A stretch of 64,000 nucleotides of DNA from Prinsepia uniflora (lineage: Eukaryota; Streptophyta; Magnoliopsida; Rosales; Rosaceae). Both the position numbers and the translations under genes were made by a program. The notes under the pieces are model-generated. The model searched no databases. It had not been told where the DNA came from and was given only the letters and a program-made list of their open reading frames with translations. The stretch spans positions 59,966,416 through 60,030,415 of the forward strand of contig CM064871.1 in the NCBI GenBank assembly GCA_032719365.1, in the 5' to 3' direction. Of the stretch, positions 24,250 to 36,291 are shown piece after piece; the stretch's first letter is position 1; each line of letters opens with the position of its first letter.

Positions 24250-26066
24250 TTTAATGACCCATACCGGAAATCGGGATTAGATTAGTTGTTAATGATGGAT
24301 TAGTGAAGTTAATCGGTGATTAGTTGGATGCGTTCGGACGGACAGTGCGAAATGACGATTTTGCCCCTAGAATGGGTAAAAATGTTGACTTTTGTTCGAG
24401 TGGTCAAATGGACTTTGACCGATGACAGTGATGTAGTTCGGGACGTCACGAGTTCATAGACAGGTGGCACGTCCGATTCTGACGACCGAGGAAAAAGTTA
24501 TGACGTTCGGAAGTTCAGGGGTAATTTGTTGACTTTTCAAATGACAACTACTTTTCACGTAATTCGAGGACCGTTAGGAAGGTCTCGATCTCCTGAATAC
24601 AACGACAGGTGGCTTGCGCTAATTGGAGGTCGAACGACAAAGTTACAGGTCTAGGAACTTGAGGGGCAAAACGGTGAAAATGAAGGTAAGGGCAATTTGG
24701 CCATTTCCTGCATTGGGATTAGTGCCTAGTGATCAGTGGACACTAGGATGTTATTGGAGGTGGTGCCACAGGGATGTTGACGCGTGGCTGGGTCTGGATG
24801 GTGGTGGAAACTACCTATAGTCTCTCAAATGTACCTCACTCGATTTAAAACACTAGTAGCAAGGTTTGGGGGTTCGAGGGAAAAACAGAGAATAGAGGTG
24901 GTGAGGAATTTTAAACCCCCAGCTATCCCCAATTTATAGTGATATGTGAACAAAAACGAAGGGATAATCGACTTGGACTAAGGTGGTGGAGTCGTGGTTG
25001 CCCGTCGTGCATGGTGGCGATTGGAGGAGGGCTAAATCCGTGGACTCCCCTGTTGGACTTCAACTGGTTCGTGGTGAATTGTCGAGGAAAATTACGGGGC
25101 TTTAGTATAAGCTTTATGAAGTAGTTAGTAATCCGTTACATTGATCATGTTCAAAAGGTTTCAACTTTCTGAATCCAATGGTGATGGATTCAGGTCGATC
25201 GAAGATCGTTTGATAGGTGTTTTGGAGGTTTATCTCCTCGGAAAACTTGTTAGGGATGCGTTTTCGGTTCTGGGATTTTTAAGGGTTTATTTTGTGGACT
25301 TATATAGATTGTTAGTGACCCTCGTGTGTGATTTGGATAGGCCCGGACGTTTCGAAGGCTTCAAATTGACTTATGACGCGAGTTTTGAGCGCACAAGATG
25401 GATCATATGTGAGTGGACCTTGTTTTTATAAATGTGATGCATGCATAAATTTTTTAGATGTTTTATGATCATGATATGAAATGCAATGATTGTATAGTGA
25501 TTTAAATGATGATTTGTGGATTTAATTATCGATGTATGCACGATTTTACGGATTTGCGTGAAAATGTGATTTTGGGATTGAGACCCAATTGGATAACGAT
25601 TTGTGAATTTGAGTAGTGATTTGAATGTGTTTCCCCAAAGAGGGAATTCAGTTGGGAATATGTTTCCCCAGAGCAGTCTTGAGGATTGGTCATGTTTTTG
25701 AGTATTTCTTTATGTCCAAATGTTTTCACATATTTTGATTTGAAAAAACATAAGATTTGGTTTTAAGAAAGCATTTGAGATTACATGTTTTCTGATGCAT
25801 GCATGCTTTTAATTGGAGGGTATAAATGTATTTTCCTGAAATGTATTTGAAAATGTTTATTTTTGTCCACTACAGTTTTAATGGTTTTTGATACCCTTCA
25901 GGTTAATCGCGGATGCGGGCTGTAGTAGAGACCGAGGCATCACATGAAGCTGCCTACTCTGGAAACCCTGAGTGGGTCACGGTAATATCCCTAGTCTAAC
26001 ACGTGGTGTCAGACTGGAGCAGGTCCTCCCACGTTAATCCAAGGGGATTAGGGATGTGTCCTGTCA
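24250..26066 (+). mobile_element. Family A LTR, short variant (1.8 kb)
   Basis: The start is mutated (TTTAATGACCC for TGTAACGACCC) and the end is GTCCTGTCA, followed at once by a primer site TTGGTATCAGAGC at 26068-26081. It is preceded by an internal-region 3' end and followed by an internal-region 5' end, so it is shared by two elements in tandem. The GTGAGT (25409) to CCCTTCAG (25901) segment is only about 490 bp. The stem-loop is at 25994-26014. The long palindrome seen in other copies is absent. Confidence 0.72.
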
Positions 26067-26922
26067 GCTTGGTATCAGAGCACTTAGTTGCTCTTATGGT
26101 GTCGCGCACTTAGGTTGCACAACAGTTTTTCTTTGGATGTGATGCCTCTATGACAATAACCTTTCATCAACCTGAGAGTAAAGATAAGAATAGGAAAGTT
26201 AAATGGGAAGAACCAACCCATTAGTTTGTTTAGGTATGAGATGGCGAGTTTTAGGGTTCGAGTTCCGAGTAGGATCAATTTTCGTGTGGACCTAGCAGCT
26301 TGGAGCCGTAGATTTACTAGTTGATTGGATCCCACTATGGTGACTTTTCGGAGTTGTGACCGATGGTTGACTAGTTTAGATGCGCTGTTCCTAGTAGCAA
26401 GGGTGTAGACGACCCTGAATTAGGAACAATGGAACGATAGTACCCGAAACATGTACTTGTGGATTGGATCTCGAGGTGGCCGATTAGCGGATTACAAGCT
26501 TGGAGCGAATGGTACGGACATTGGGTTGCGCTCATGAGGGCATAGTTTTTTAGTCTTGAGCGTATAGTTATGTTAGCAGTGTGCTTCTTGGTTTGGTCTG
26601 CACAGAGTTGATGGCAGACAATGCTATCTACGGTTTAGGATGAGACTACCAAGAGTTGGGGGACGTTCGAGGGACATTTCTAATGCTATTTTTGCCCCAT
26701 TCTTATTGAGATACGAGAGAGGCGGAGCTCTTCTGACATGAGTAGGAGATTTGATGGTAGCTCGGTACGAGCAGAGAATTGTGACTTTGTCATGGTACAC
26801 TCATTTTTCAATGATGATTTAGACGATGAGGACTCGTCAGTTTGCGTCGGGACTTAGGAGTAAGACTCGGACGATGGTGCTACTTTGATGATTTACTAGA
26901 CTCTTACGGATCTGGCATCTCA
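26067..26922 (+). mobile_element. Partial family A internal region
   Basis: Starts with the primer site and resembles 17836-18880 (CATCAACCTGAGAGTAAAG for CAACCTGATAGTTAGGG, and a shared TGGTCTGCAC segment). Cut at 26922 where a new LTR begins. No open frame of note. Confidence 0.6.
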
Positions 26923-29577
26923 TGTAACAACATGTCCCAAGATTATGTGATTAGCGAGACTAATCATGAATTAATTAGGAGTAATCAGGAATTAGTCGAG
27001 GATTATCGGACGATCGGGGAAAAATTATAATTTTGCCCCTAAACGAGGGTAAAAAGTTAATTATTGACCCGGGATGTCCAATGCACATGGAATGAGATCT
27101 ATTACGTAGATCGAGATGTTACGAGTCCGTAGACAAGCGGCATGTCAAAATCGGAAGCCGTACAGGAAAGTTATGGTTCACGAAAGGAATCGAGAACTAT
27201 TCACGATTGTTCGGTTTTTGAAATGGTTTGTTTTTAGTGGGACCCAAATATCTAAATTGGAACCATAGGATGAGTGACACTTGTCACCCACCCTATGGCC
27301 CATGTCCATACACACATGCATACCCATCATCTTCATCATTTTATCTTCATTTCTTCATTCCAACCCGTACCCACCACCCCACACCATTCCATCTTCATCT
27401 TTGAGACCATGGAGAGACAGAGAAGATGAGAGAGAGGCTAGGAGATGGCGAGGGACGGTGAAACTGCCGTGGTGGTGGCTGAAAAACATCGAGGAAAAAG
27501 GTAAAACCGTGGGCCTTGATTTTGGGTTTTGGATTTCGGTGTTCTTGATCGATTCTAAGCCCAGGGTTATGTTCTTGGAGCTCATACGAGCTTGTAGGTA
27601 CAAGAAGGGAAAGTCTTTGACGACGGGAGTGGCCAGAACACGAGTTCAAAGTTTGACCAAAACTTTGGAAGGCCATATCTTCAAAACCAGGTACTTTCTT
27701 CAATTTCTGAGTTAAGATTTGGATTCCTTGGATTGAGTAGATGAATTTCCATATATAGAACATAGGATTTGGTTGAGAAATGAGAGAGTTATGAAGGTTT
27801 GAAAAATTGGACAAAAATGGTTGTTTCGGCCACCGGCGACCGAAACCAGACGACAGCGACAGGGGCAAAGGTGACGCCAATCATCTTCTCAGACGACCGT
27901 TGATCGAGTTAACCAGTTGACTGATGACGTAAATGTTGACTTTTGCAGACATCAGCATTAACTTTGACTAGGATTGACCGAAAACTTTGACTTGCGCATG
28001 GGCACGTATTTCGAGGTGAGATCGATCCCATTTTCAAGGTTTTGAGAATTCAGATCCAATGGTGGTGGTTTCAGATCGATCGGAGATAATTTGATAGGTC
28101 AAACTGAGATTTTTAGCCTAGGGATGCGTGTCCGAGACACGTTGATTTTTTCGGGGGATTTGAGGGTTTTTTATTAGGACTTGCCTAGGTTGGTAGTGAC
28201 CATTAAGTATGTTTTGGACATGTCCAGACGACCCGGAAAGCTCAAAATAGCCGGAATAGCTAACGACGCACCGTGCGGGTGCAAAGCAAGGACTGTCTGT
28301 GAGTGGAATTTATTTTATGAATTATGATGCATGCATAAATGTTTTATATGCTTTATAAACATGATTTGAGATGCCTTGAGGGCATGTGATTTCTATTGTT
28401 GATTTGGCATTTTTGTAGAAAATGCAATATTGCACGTAGTTCAAGATTTCTGTTTTATATGATGTTTGGGCTTCGGTTTAGTATACTACGTGCATGTGTT
28501 TTATGTGATTTTGATGGTTTCACGGAGAAGCGTGAAACTGAAGACTTGATTTACGATTTTAGAGGATTTTACGGCGATGCGTGAAATCAGTATTCGAGCA
28601 TGAGTCCTAGTTGATTTAGTCTTTGACTCGGATGTTAGTTAAAAGGGATTTTGAAATGTGAAATGGTTTTCGGATTTGGAAATATCTTTCGGGCGTGAGA
28701 CCCAGTTGTGGATTTGATAGTATTCGAGGAATTCTAGGGTGTGAAGTGTCGTTAGACACTGGATTTCAGGCCATTACCCATTTGATGATTTTCGAGTTAG
28801 AGTCCCGGGTGATATGACGCTTGCCTCCAAAGTGCGGATGTGTTCCTTCTAGAGAGGTCACGATGTACTGCATGTTGTCAAGCAGCCACTAGAGGCGATG
28901 GCCCAGGGAGGCTCGACTTAGGAGTGCAGATATTCTGTGAGATCGATCGATGATGTGTTCACGATGATCTAGAGATGGTCGCGGTGGTGATTTCTTCACG
29001 GTGACATGCTAGGATTATGAGCTGTCCTGAGCTTATTTGCACGCATGCTGGGATTATAATCGTGACTAGTAATACTGATGATGATGTGGGATGAGAGCCC
29101 ACATGGTTTTATAGTTGGGCTGATGTCCCCTATGTGATTTGATTTGGGCTGAGGCCCTGTGCGTTTTTTTTGTTTTAGGCTGAGACCCTACTGAGGAAAT
29201 GGCTTCGTTTTTGAAGCATTTTTCACTGTGTTAGTTTTGAAAAGCAATACGTCTTGCTTTTCAGCAAATTATTTGAAATACTTGTTTTCTAATACATGCA
29301 TGCTTTTACGTGAAAGGTATAACTGTCATTTTCGTTAAATGGTTTGGTAAACTGCTTGTTTTTTTCCACTCACAGCTTTTATGTTTTTGATACCCTTTAG
29401 GTTGATCGTAGATGTAGGTTATAGTAGAGATCGAGATATCACATGCCCCTACGGATCCTGGCGTACTCTAGGTAACCCCGAGCGGGTAACAACTGTATCC
29501 CTGGTCTGGCACGTGGTGCCAGACGGGTGCATAGCACATCCCACGGTAATCCAGGAGAATCGGGATGATTCGTGTCA
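26923..29577 (+). mobile_element. Family A LTR (2.65 kb)
   Basis: Starts TGTAACAACATGTCCC and ends GATTCGTGTCA. Carries the palindrome at 27263-27298 with changed outer arms (CCATAGG/CCTATGG), GTGAGT at 28299, an acceptor-like CCCTTTAG ending 29400, and the stem-loop at 29504-29524 with a G-C pair in place of A-T. The minus and plus frames near 27281-27880 are chance open frames in the C-rich leader. Confidence 0.75.
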
Positions 29578-32240
29578 TCTCAGGTGGGGATGAGTTAGTC
29601 GAAATCCCAACAACGACCGAGTGGTTCTGAACGATGCGGAGGGTCTCATGAGGATTTGTGTACTCATGAAGCTTGTTGAGAGGTGCTTCTAGCTCCGATT
29701 CATCAAGTGCCAGACTTGAGATTACAGAGATCGTTGAGTGGGACAAAGAGGATCTCGAGAGGGCCGTTTGAGATTAGAGTTACCTTTCGAGTCCAGTTGG
29801 AGTACTTGACACACGCACTACCCCTGGAGTAGAGACAGGTGCTTTTTCTTGCCTGGGCGAGAATACACAAGTGTTGATGGAATACGGACCCACACATTGT
29901 ATCTCCAGAAGTTTTAATACCTTGTTGACTGGGAATTGATCCTACTGGGTTGAGACATTGGTATCGTTACTCCTTTGTTGAGTGTTGGAGGAATCATATG
30001 AATCACGTTTGGTCTTTTGGTGGGACTAGAGGAGATCATTAAGGAAGAGTATTCCGCTTTTTACAAGAGTCTTACCAATGATTAACCAGATGATACTTCT
30101 TTCAGGAGTTACAGCTTGGAGGATGGAAAGATGCTACATGATGGCTGTTAAGGATTTTGGGCCTGTGTTGCAATGTTTTCGGATATATTATTGAACTTGG
30201 GGACATATCAATTTTGCAGTAGTCTCCGGATGTGTTGTGGGAGGATTTACCGAGGTTGCTACCTCAGAGGGAGGTTGAGTTCCGATTGAGTTTCTTTCGG
30301 GTACTCAACCCATTTTGTAGCCACCTATAGACTTGAGGATTTAGAACAGATACCCTGTTGAAAATGGTTTTGACTTGACTCGAAGTCAAGAATTTGGTGG
30401 AAAGACATGCTTTAGATGCATGTTTTGTATGCTCAGATGTGTGATTTCCGAATTGACTTCAAAAGTGAAATTCCCCGAGATGGCTTACGATTAGTGCTGT
30501 GGTGATATTTGGCCATCGTGAGTTGACAACGAAGTAGTAATGGTGATATTGTTATGGTATACCAAGGATTCATACTTGTTGAGATGAAAATGGATTTCGG
30601 GAAACGTGGACCCCAGATGTTTGATTCCCTATATGAATGGTGGATCCTACTATTGTGTGATATGATCTGGATTGTGTAATCCGATCCATGATTCAAAAAA
30701 TGTGGACCCATGTTGATTTCCTAGTTATGATATCATCTTTGAGAGATTATGGTGAATACTCAGAGGATCGAGGTAAATTTTGGATTGACAACAATTAACA
30801 ACAGTAACCAAGATTGGGTTCACTTAGACTGGATGAGTGTTATCGACTTTCGGGTGGAGGTTTTCCTCTGGTATTGCAGCCATTGGCTCGATTAACTCAG
30901 AAGGGAGTCAAATTGGTTGAGATGATTTGGAGTGAGCAGGGATAATCAGGAATTGAGGAACAATTGACTACTGCTCCAGTTTGACTATCTTGGACAGTAG
31001 TGAAGGTTTTGGAAATAACTGCAATAATGGATTGTCCCTGTGAGACCTTTATGGTTGGATTAGACGTTACATCACAGCTTCAGGATTCGACCTTTGCATC
31101 ATCAAGGTGGGGGTCAAGGTAGGTAACCGACATGACTTTTCATTCAGGATTGGTATGTCTTGGTAGGTGTAAGTTGGTTGACTTTTGGAGTTAACCATGA
31201 AATCGGAATAGTTGGTGAACTGGACGGTTTGTCTTGGGAGTTCCCGGAGAGTACGTGTTGGACAGGTCTCAAGTGTTGGTCGAGTGACCAGGAGAACTCC
31301 GAGAAGATTTTGAGTTAGTACGTGATTTTTCCAGGTCTAGGATCGGACGTACATGGTCAGTGTTGGGCCATGATTGGAATGGTAGCCAGATGATAGTCAA
31401 CTTGGATCCGAGATTGATACGGTATGATAGTCAAATTGGATCTGAGATGAATTTGGCATGGTAATCAGATTGGATCCGATGTTGACTTTTCTTTTAGACA
31501 TTTGGACCAGATGCTGAGTACTGTGCTCTAGAGACGAGGGACTTTTAGAGGGTTCAGTTATTGTACGATCTTGGAGCTCCGGCCCATGGTTGTGGGCCAG
31601 AGGAACCCTAATGAAATTGAGTTATGATTATGTCGGCTAGAGCAAGTATTCTATGTGGTTAGGATGCACTCTAGTGAGTGAGCTATCGAATGAGGACTCG
31701 AGAAGAGTCAAGATCACAGAGTTGTTCTCCAGGTGAGTCGAGGTACCGTGAGAGGACTCTTGTGTGAGTCGGGTATATGGAAAAGGAACTTGAATGGAAA
31801 GAGTGGAGTCGATGAGTTACCAGTTGGTCACCACAGTTCGTCGTAGTTATGATTGACAATGGGAGACCGTCTAGTGAGGTGGAGGACTTGGCATTGCTGA
31901 GCAGGAGCAGAATTGTCAAATTGGGTTTTGAGTACACCTGCGTGGGTGACAGGTGAGATCGATGAGTGTCGATGTCTCGAGCGAGACTTAAGAGTTGACT
32001 TTTGGAAATTCTAGTGACAGTTGGATCACTCACTTCTCGAATGTGGTCATTGAGATTGAGCTGAGTTTCGGCATTGATCGTTGGATTGCAGTTGACGTTT
32101 AGTTTTTATGAGTACTGTGAATGGATGTTGGGCGTCTACATGGACAAGTAGGAGCCTCGAGTTGAAGGAGGATTGTTTTTTGCAAGTTGGATTTAAGTCA
32201 ATATGAATTTCGAGGAAAAAATTCTTTAAGGAGGGTAGAT
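29578..32240 (+). pseudogene. Decayed family A internal region with pol relics
   Basis: No primer site remains at the left end. Near 30240-30310 a degraded match to the start of Ty3/Gypsy reverse transcriptase can be read (EDLPRLLPQREVEF, cf. EDLPGLPPHREIEF at 60210 in the coding element), and near 30930-30960 a match to the region before RNase H (EEQLTTAPV, cf. KRRLTTTPV). The distance between these is shorter than in the coding element, so most of the RT is deleted. The end carries GAATTTCGAGGA, an A-rich variant of the usual motif, CTTTAAGGAGGG and TAGAT before the LTR at 32241. Confidence 0.65.
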
Positions 32241-35200
32241 TGTAACGACCCGTCCCAAAATTTCATGATTATCGAGGTTAGTTAAGGATTAATTGAGGAT
32301 TCTTAGGACTAATCGGGATTAGTCGAGGTAAAATGACGATTTTGCCCCTAGAAGAAAAAAATGTTGACTTTTGACCGGGAAGTCAATTGTAACATGGACC
32401 GAGATCCATTACGTAGATTGAGTTATTACGAGTAAGTACACAAGCGACATGTCAAATTTGGACGTCGTACAAGAAAGTTACGGGTCTAGAACGATTTTTT
32501 GAACTATTATGATTTCACAAATTACGAGACGGTTAACTTTTGGTTTGTTTTTAGTGGGCCTAAAAGATCTCATCTGGACCAATGGATGAGTGACAAGTGT
32601 CACTCATCCTATTGGTCCATTTCCGCTAATACATACATCTCCCTTCCCTTGTTCGAACAACCCGAAACCCCAACCCACCATTTTCTTCATCTTCCTTCAT
32701 CCCATGTTGCTGCTTGAGAGAGACTGAGAAGGTGGTTGAGAGACTGAGATGACAGTGAAGGACGACAGAGGCACATAACAGACTAGATGGAACCAACCCA
32801 GGTGAAGACCTGTAAACCCAAAAGCTTTGAATTCGAATTTTGGTATTGCATGTTTGGAACTTAAACCTGATGCCATGGTTACCTTTATTGAACTCTTACG
32901 AGTGCGTAAGGCCAAGAATCAAAGAATTTGGATACGTGGACCGATCATGGTGGGAGCTGGAAGCTTGGCCGTGAAGGATCGATCTTGGCTTAAGGTTTTT
33001 AAGTACGTTTTTACTATTTTGAGGTGAGAGATCTCTTCCTGAGAGGAAGACGATCACATGGGTAGAAAAAGGAGAAAAACAATGAAGATTTGAGGGAGAT
33101 AAGACCGAGGTGAGTTTACAGGTCGAATGACCCATTACAAGGAGTCTGGTCTACCCATCGAGAGGTTGACGACGATGACGTGGTAGTCCACGTCATAGCT
33201 GTCAAGCCACTTGGACAATCAGGTGGTGCCACGTGGCGAGGTGTCAAGTCTAGTTAGCATCGACGTGCAATGCCACCTTAGCATTGATAGACCATGTGGA
33301 CCAATGAGGTGGTGCCATGTGGCAACGTGTCAGGGAGTTGTTAGATTGTCAAGTTTACGTGGCAAGTCCACGTCAGCACTATCATACCACGTGGACCAGT
33401 GAGGTGGTGCCACGTGGTAACATGTCAGAAGGTTGTCAGGGTTGTTAGGTGACATGGTAGCTATTGTGTTATGATGACGTCAGCAGATGATGTCAGCATG
33501 GACACGTGGCACGTCTCAGAGGGTGAAACATAGCACCAGTCAGGGAGTGCCACGTGGCAGGCTATCAAGAGCTGTTAGGTTGTCAGATATCAGATTGATG
33601 TCAGCAATGACGTCAGCTAGGGCTGATGTCAGCAGTGATGTCAACTAGGGCTGACTTCAGTAACTGATGTCAGCAGATGAAGTCAGCGTTGACCGCACGT
33701 GGGCTAACTTTGACCGACGTGTGAGGGCACATGGGCACAAATTTAGAGGTTAAATCGGTCTTGTTCGAAAGATTTCAACGTTCTCAATCCAATGGTGGTG
33801 GTTTCAGGTCGATTAGAGATCAGTTTGTAGGTGTTTTGGAGGTTTTTTTCCTCGGGACGCGTTCTCTGTTCCGGGATTTTTAAGGGTTTATTTTGTGGAC
33901 TTATATGGATTGTTAGTAACCCTCTTGTTTGATTTGGACAGGCCTGGATGTTCTGAAGGCTTCAGTTTGGCTTACGGTGTGGGGTTTGAGCGCACAGGAT
34001 GGACCATGTGTGAGTGAACCTTATTTTCTAAATGTGATGCATGCATAAATGTTTTAGATGTTTTATGAACATGGTTTGAAATGCAATGATTGCATAGTGA
34101 TTTAAACGATGATTTGTGGATTTAATTATCGATGTATGAACGATTTTACGGATTTGCGTGAAAATGTGATTTTGGGCTTGAGACTCAGTTGGATAACATT
34201 TTTGACTTAGATTATAGTTAAATGTGAATTTGAGTTGTGATTTGAATAATGAAATGATTTTTGTATTTATGAAATGATGTTTCAGGATTGTGACCCTATT
34301 GGAAAGATGTTTGACTCCGAGTGTGAGTCCATGTGAATTTGAAAGCGAGATTATGATTTGATGTGATTTATGAAATGAGTGATGGACACTATTTTAAGAT
34401 GATTTGTGGAAACTATGTATTGGGCTGAGACCATACGTGAAACACATGATTTGATTTGAAAGCAAAATATTTATGAAAATACGTTTATGAGATTTGATAA
34501 ATGTTTTCATTGAGACTATCCTCTTGATATTAATATGACTCCAGTAGGAATGTGTTTTCCTGGAGAGGGACTTCGGTTGTAAATATGTTTCCCCAGAGCA
34601 GTCCCTATGATATGTTACTCACCTCCGGGATGCGCTGTGTCCCCCCTACTGAGAGGTCACGATGTATTGCCTATTGTCGAGCAGCCATGGGAGGCTCGAC
34701 TCATGAGTGCTTATGATGTATGAGATCGGTCGTTGATATGTTCACGACGATATGAACGTTGGTCGCTGATTTGTTCACGGCGATGTGTTCAGACGAGAGT
34801 TGTCCTAGAGCTTATTTGCACGCGTTGCACAGATGACGTGACTGATGATGATATGAGATGAGACATATGAGGGATACGAGGATTGGTCATGTTTTCGAGT
34901 ATTGCTTTATGTCTAGATGTTTTCACATATTTTGATTTGAAAAGACATATGATTTGATTTTAAGAAAGCATTTGAGATTACATGTTTTCTGATGCATGCA
35001 TGCTTTTAATTGGAGGGTATAAATGCATTTTCCCTAAATGTATTTGAAAATGTTTATTTTTATCCACTCACAGTTTTAATGATTTTTTATACCCCCTAGG
35101 TTGATCGTGAATGCGGGCTACTAATAGAGACTGAGGCATCACATGAATCTGCATATTCTAGAAACCCCGAGTGGGTCACGGTAATATCCCTGGTCTGACA

Positions 35201-35264
35201 TGTGGTGTCAGACGAGAGCATATCCTCCTACGTTAATCCAAGGGGATTAGGGATGTGTCATGTC
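32241..35264 (+). mobile_element. Family A LTR (3.02 kb)
   Basis: Starts TGTAACGACCCGTCCC and ends GTCATGTCA, then joins family B LTR sequence (CCGAAAGAG). It has the palindrome at 32579-32615, a G-box/TGACGT block at about 33170-33720 (TGCCACGTGG near 33229, CCACGTGGCA near 33549, TGACGTCA near 33608), GTGAGT at 34010, acceptor-like CCCCCTAG ending 35099 and the stem-loop at 35193-35213. Closest relative of the mosaic LTR at 16148. Confidence 0.78.
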
Positions 35265-35537
35265 ACCGAAAGAGTTTCGAGCCTTGAGCTAGGATATTAG
35301 ATTTGGGTTAAAAAAAAAAGTCGAGGTATCGAGTTACACTATTCGTCAGAGGTCAGTTGGTTGGTGTGGGCAGTGACTCTAGGAGGACAAAATATGTGTA
35401 GTTAGTATAATGAGACGATATGGTCGGTGTTCATCCATTGTCTAACAGGTTTCTTCGATTTTGTTTGAACACCCTAAGGGTACTTCTAAAACATTGATAT
35501 TGTTGTCAGACGAGAGTAAGACCTTGCACAGTTATCA
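35265..35537 (+). mobile_element. Family B 3' LTR fragment (copy 1)
   Basis: Matches 14899-15144 of the 5' LTR: CCGAAAGAG, GTTACACTATTCGTC, GACGAAATATGTGTAGTT-like and CCCTAAGGGTACTT segments in the same order. Ends TTATCA followed by GAAAT. The left part of this LTR was lost when the family A chain inserted and rearranged. Confidence 0.7.
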
Positions 35538-35554
35538 GAAATGGTAATTAACCA

Positions 35555-36291
35555 CAACCATAACTATAACCACTAATCTATGATTAATTGTGGATCACTG
35601 TGAAAATAATTTATATGTTCAATTTTTATTATTTCTATTTCCGTAAAAGTTAAAAAAAAGAAAACTAAAATTAATTTTTATTTGAAAAATAATAAAAATA
35701 GGTGTAATTGAAAGAAATAATCAACTATCTCGGATACAAAAAAAATATTTATATCACCGCATCGAGCTCGACGAGTAGAACAAATTTAATACTTGAGTCA
35801 ACGATCAAAAATAGCCAAAAGAGGTCTGAAAATATGAAAAATACAACAAACTACGAAACTTTTTAGATTTCACGAGATGAATAAATCCTTACAAATATGG
35901 ACTAAACAATTTATATGTTCAATTAATATAACCACAACCATAAGTATAACAATTAATATATGATCAATCGTGGATCACCACGAAAATAATTTATATGTTC
36001 AATTTTTATTATTTTTTATTGTTTTAAAAGCTAAAAATACTAAAATTAATATTTAAGATAAAAATTATAAAAATAAGCAGAATTGTAAGGAATAATCAAT
36101 TATCTTAGGTATAAAAAATAAAAAAAAATTATAGCCACGCAAAACTCCACGAATCAAATAAATTTAATACTTGGGTCAACAGTCCACTCAAAAGTAGTCA
36201 AAATGGTCTGAAAATGTGAAAAATATTTCAAACTTTGAATCTTTTTAGATTTGAAGAGAGGAAAAAATCCTTACAAAGATGGACTAGAATA
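35555..36291. repeat. Two-copy direct tandem repeat (~365 bp)
   Basis: Copy 1 about 35555-35917, copy 2 about 35927-36291. Both contain ACCACAACCATAA, AATTTATATGTTCAATTTTT, AAATTTAATACTTG and GTCAAC, and a shared end TTTTTAGATTT, AAATCCTTACAAA and TGGACTA. Divergent but clear over the whole length. Non-coding, AT-rich, unrelated to the LTR families. Confidence 0.75.

Larger units (their letters stand above)
11995..35537 (+). mobile_element. Nested LTR-retrotransposon cluster founded by a family B element
   Basis: The left end is a family B 5' LTR starting TGTAACAACTTG, the right end a fragment of the matching 3' LTR ending TTATCA, and identical GAAAT pentamers flank the whole (11990-11994, 35538-35542). 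Between them lie an Athila-like solo LTR inside the 5' LTR, a short family B internal region, and a chain of family A LTRs and decayed internal regions. The family A chain enters family B sequence at a place equivalent to about 14899 of the 5' copy. Its left edge is cut inside an LTR, so a deletion joined family B internal DNA to family A LTR DNA near 16148. Confidence 0.65.

Noticed and set aside
27281..27880. Overlapping frames of 144 and 161 codons on both strands
   Set aside because: Located in the C-rich leader of a family A LTR and not conserved in frame in the other LTR copies.
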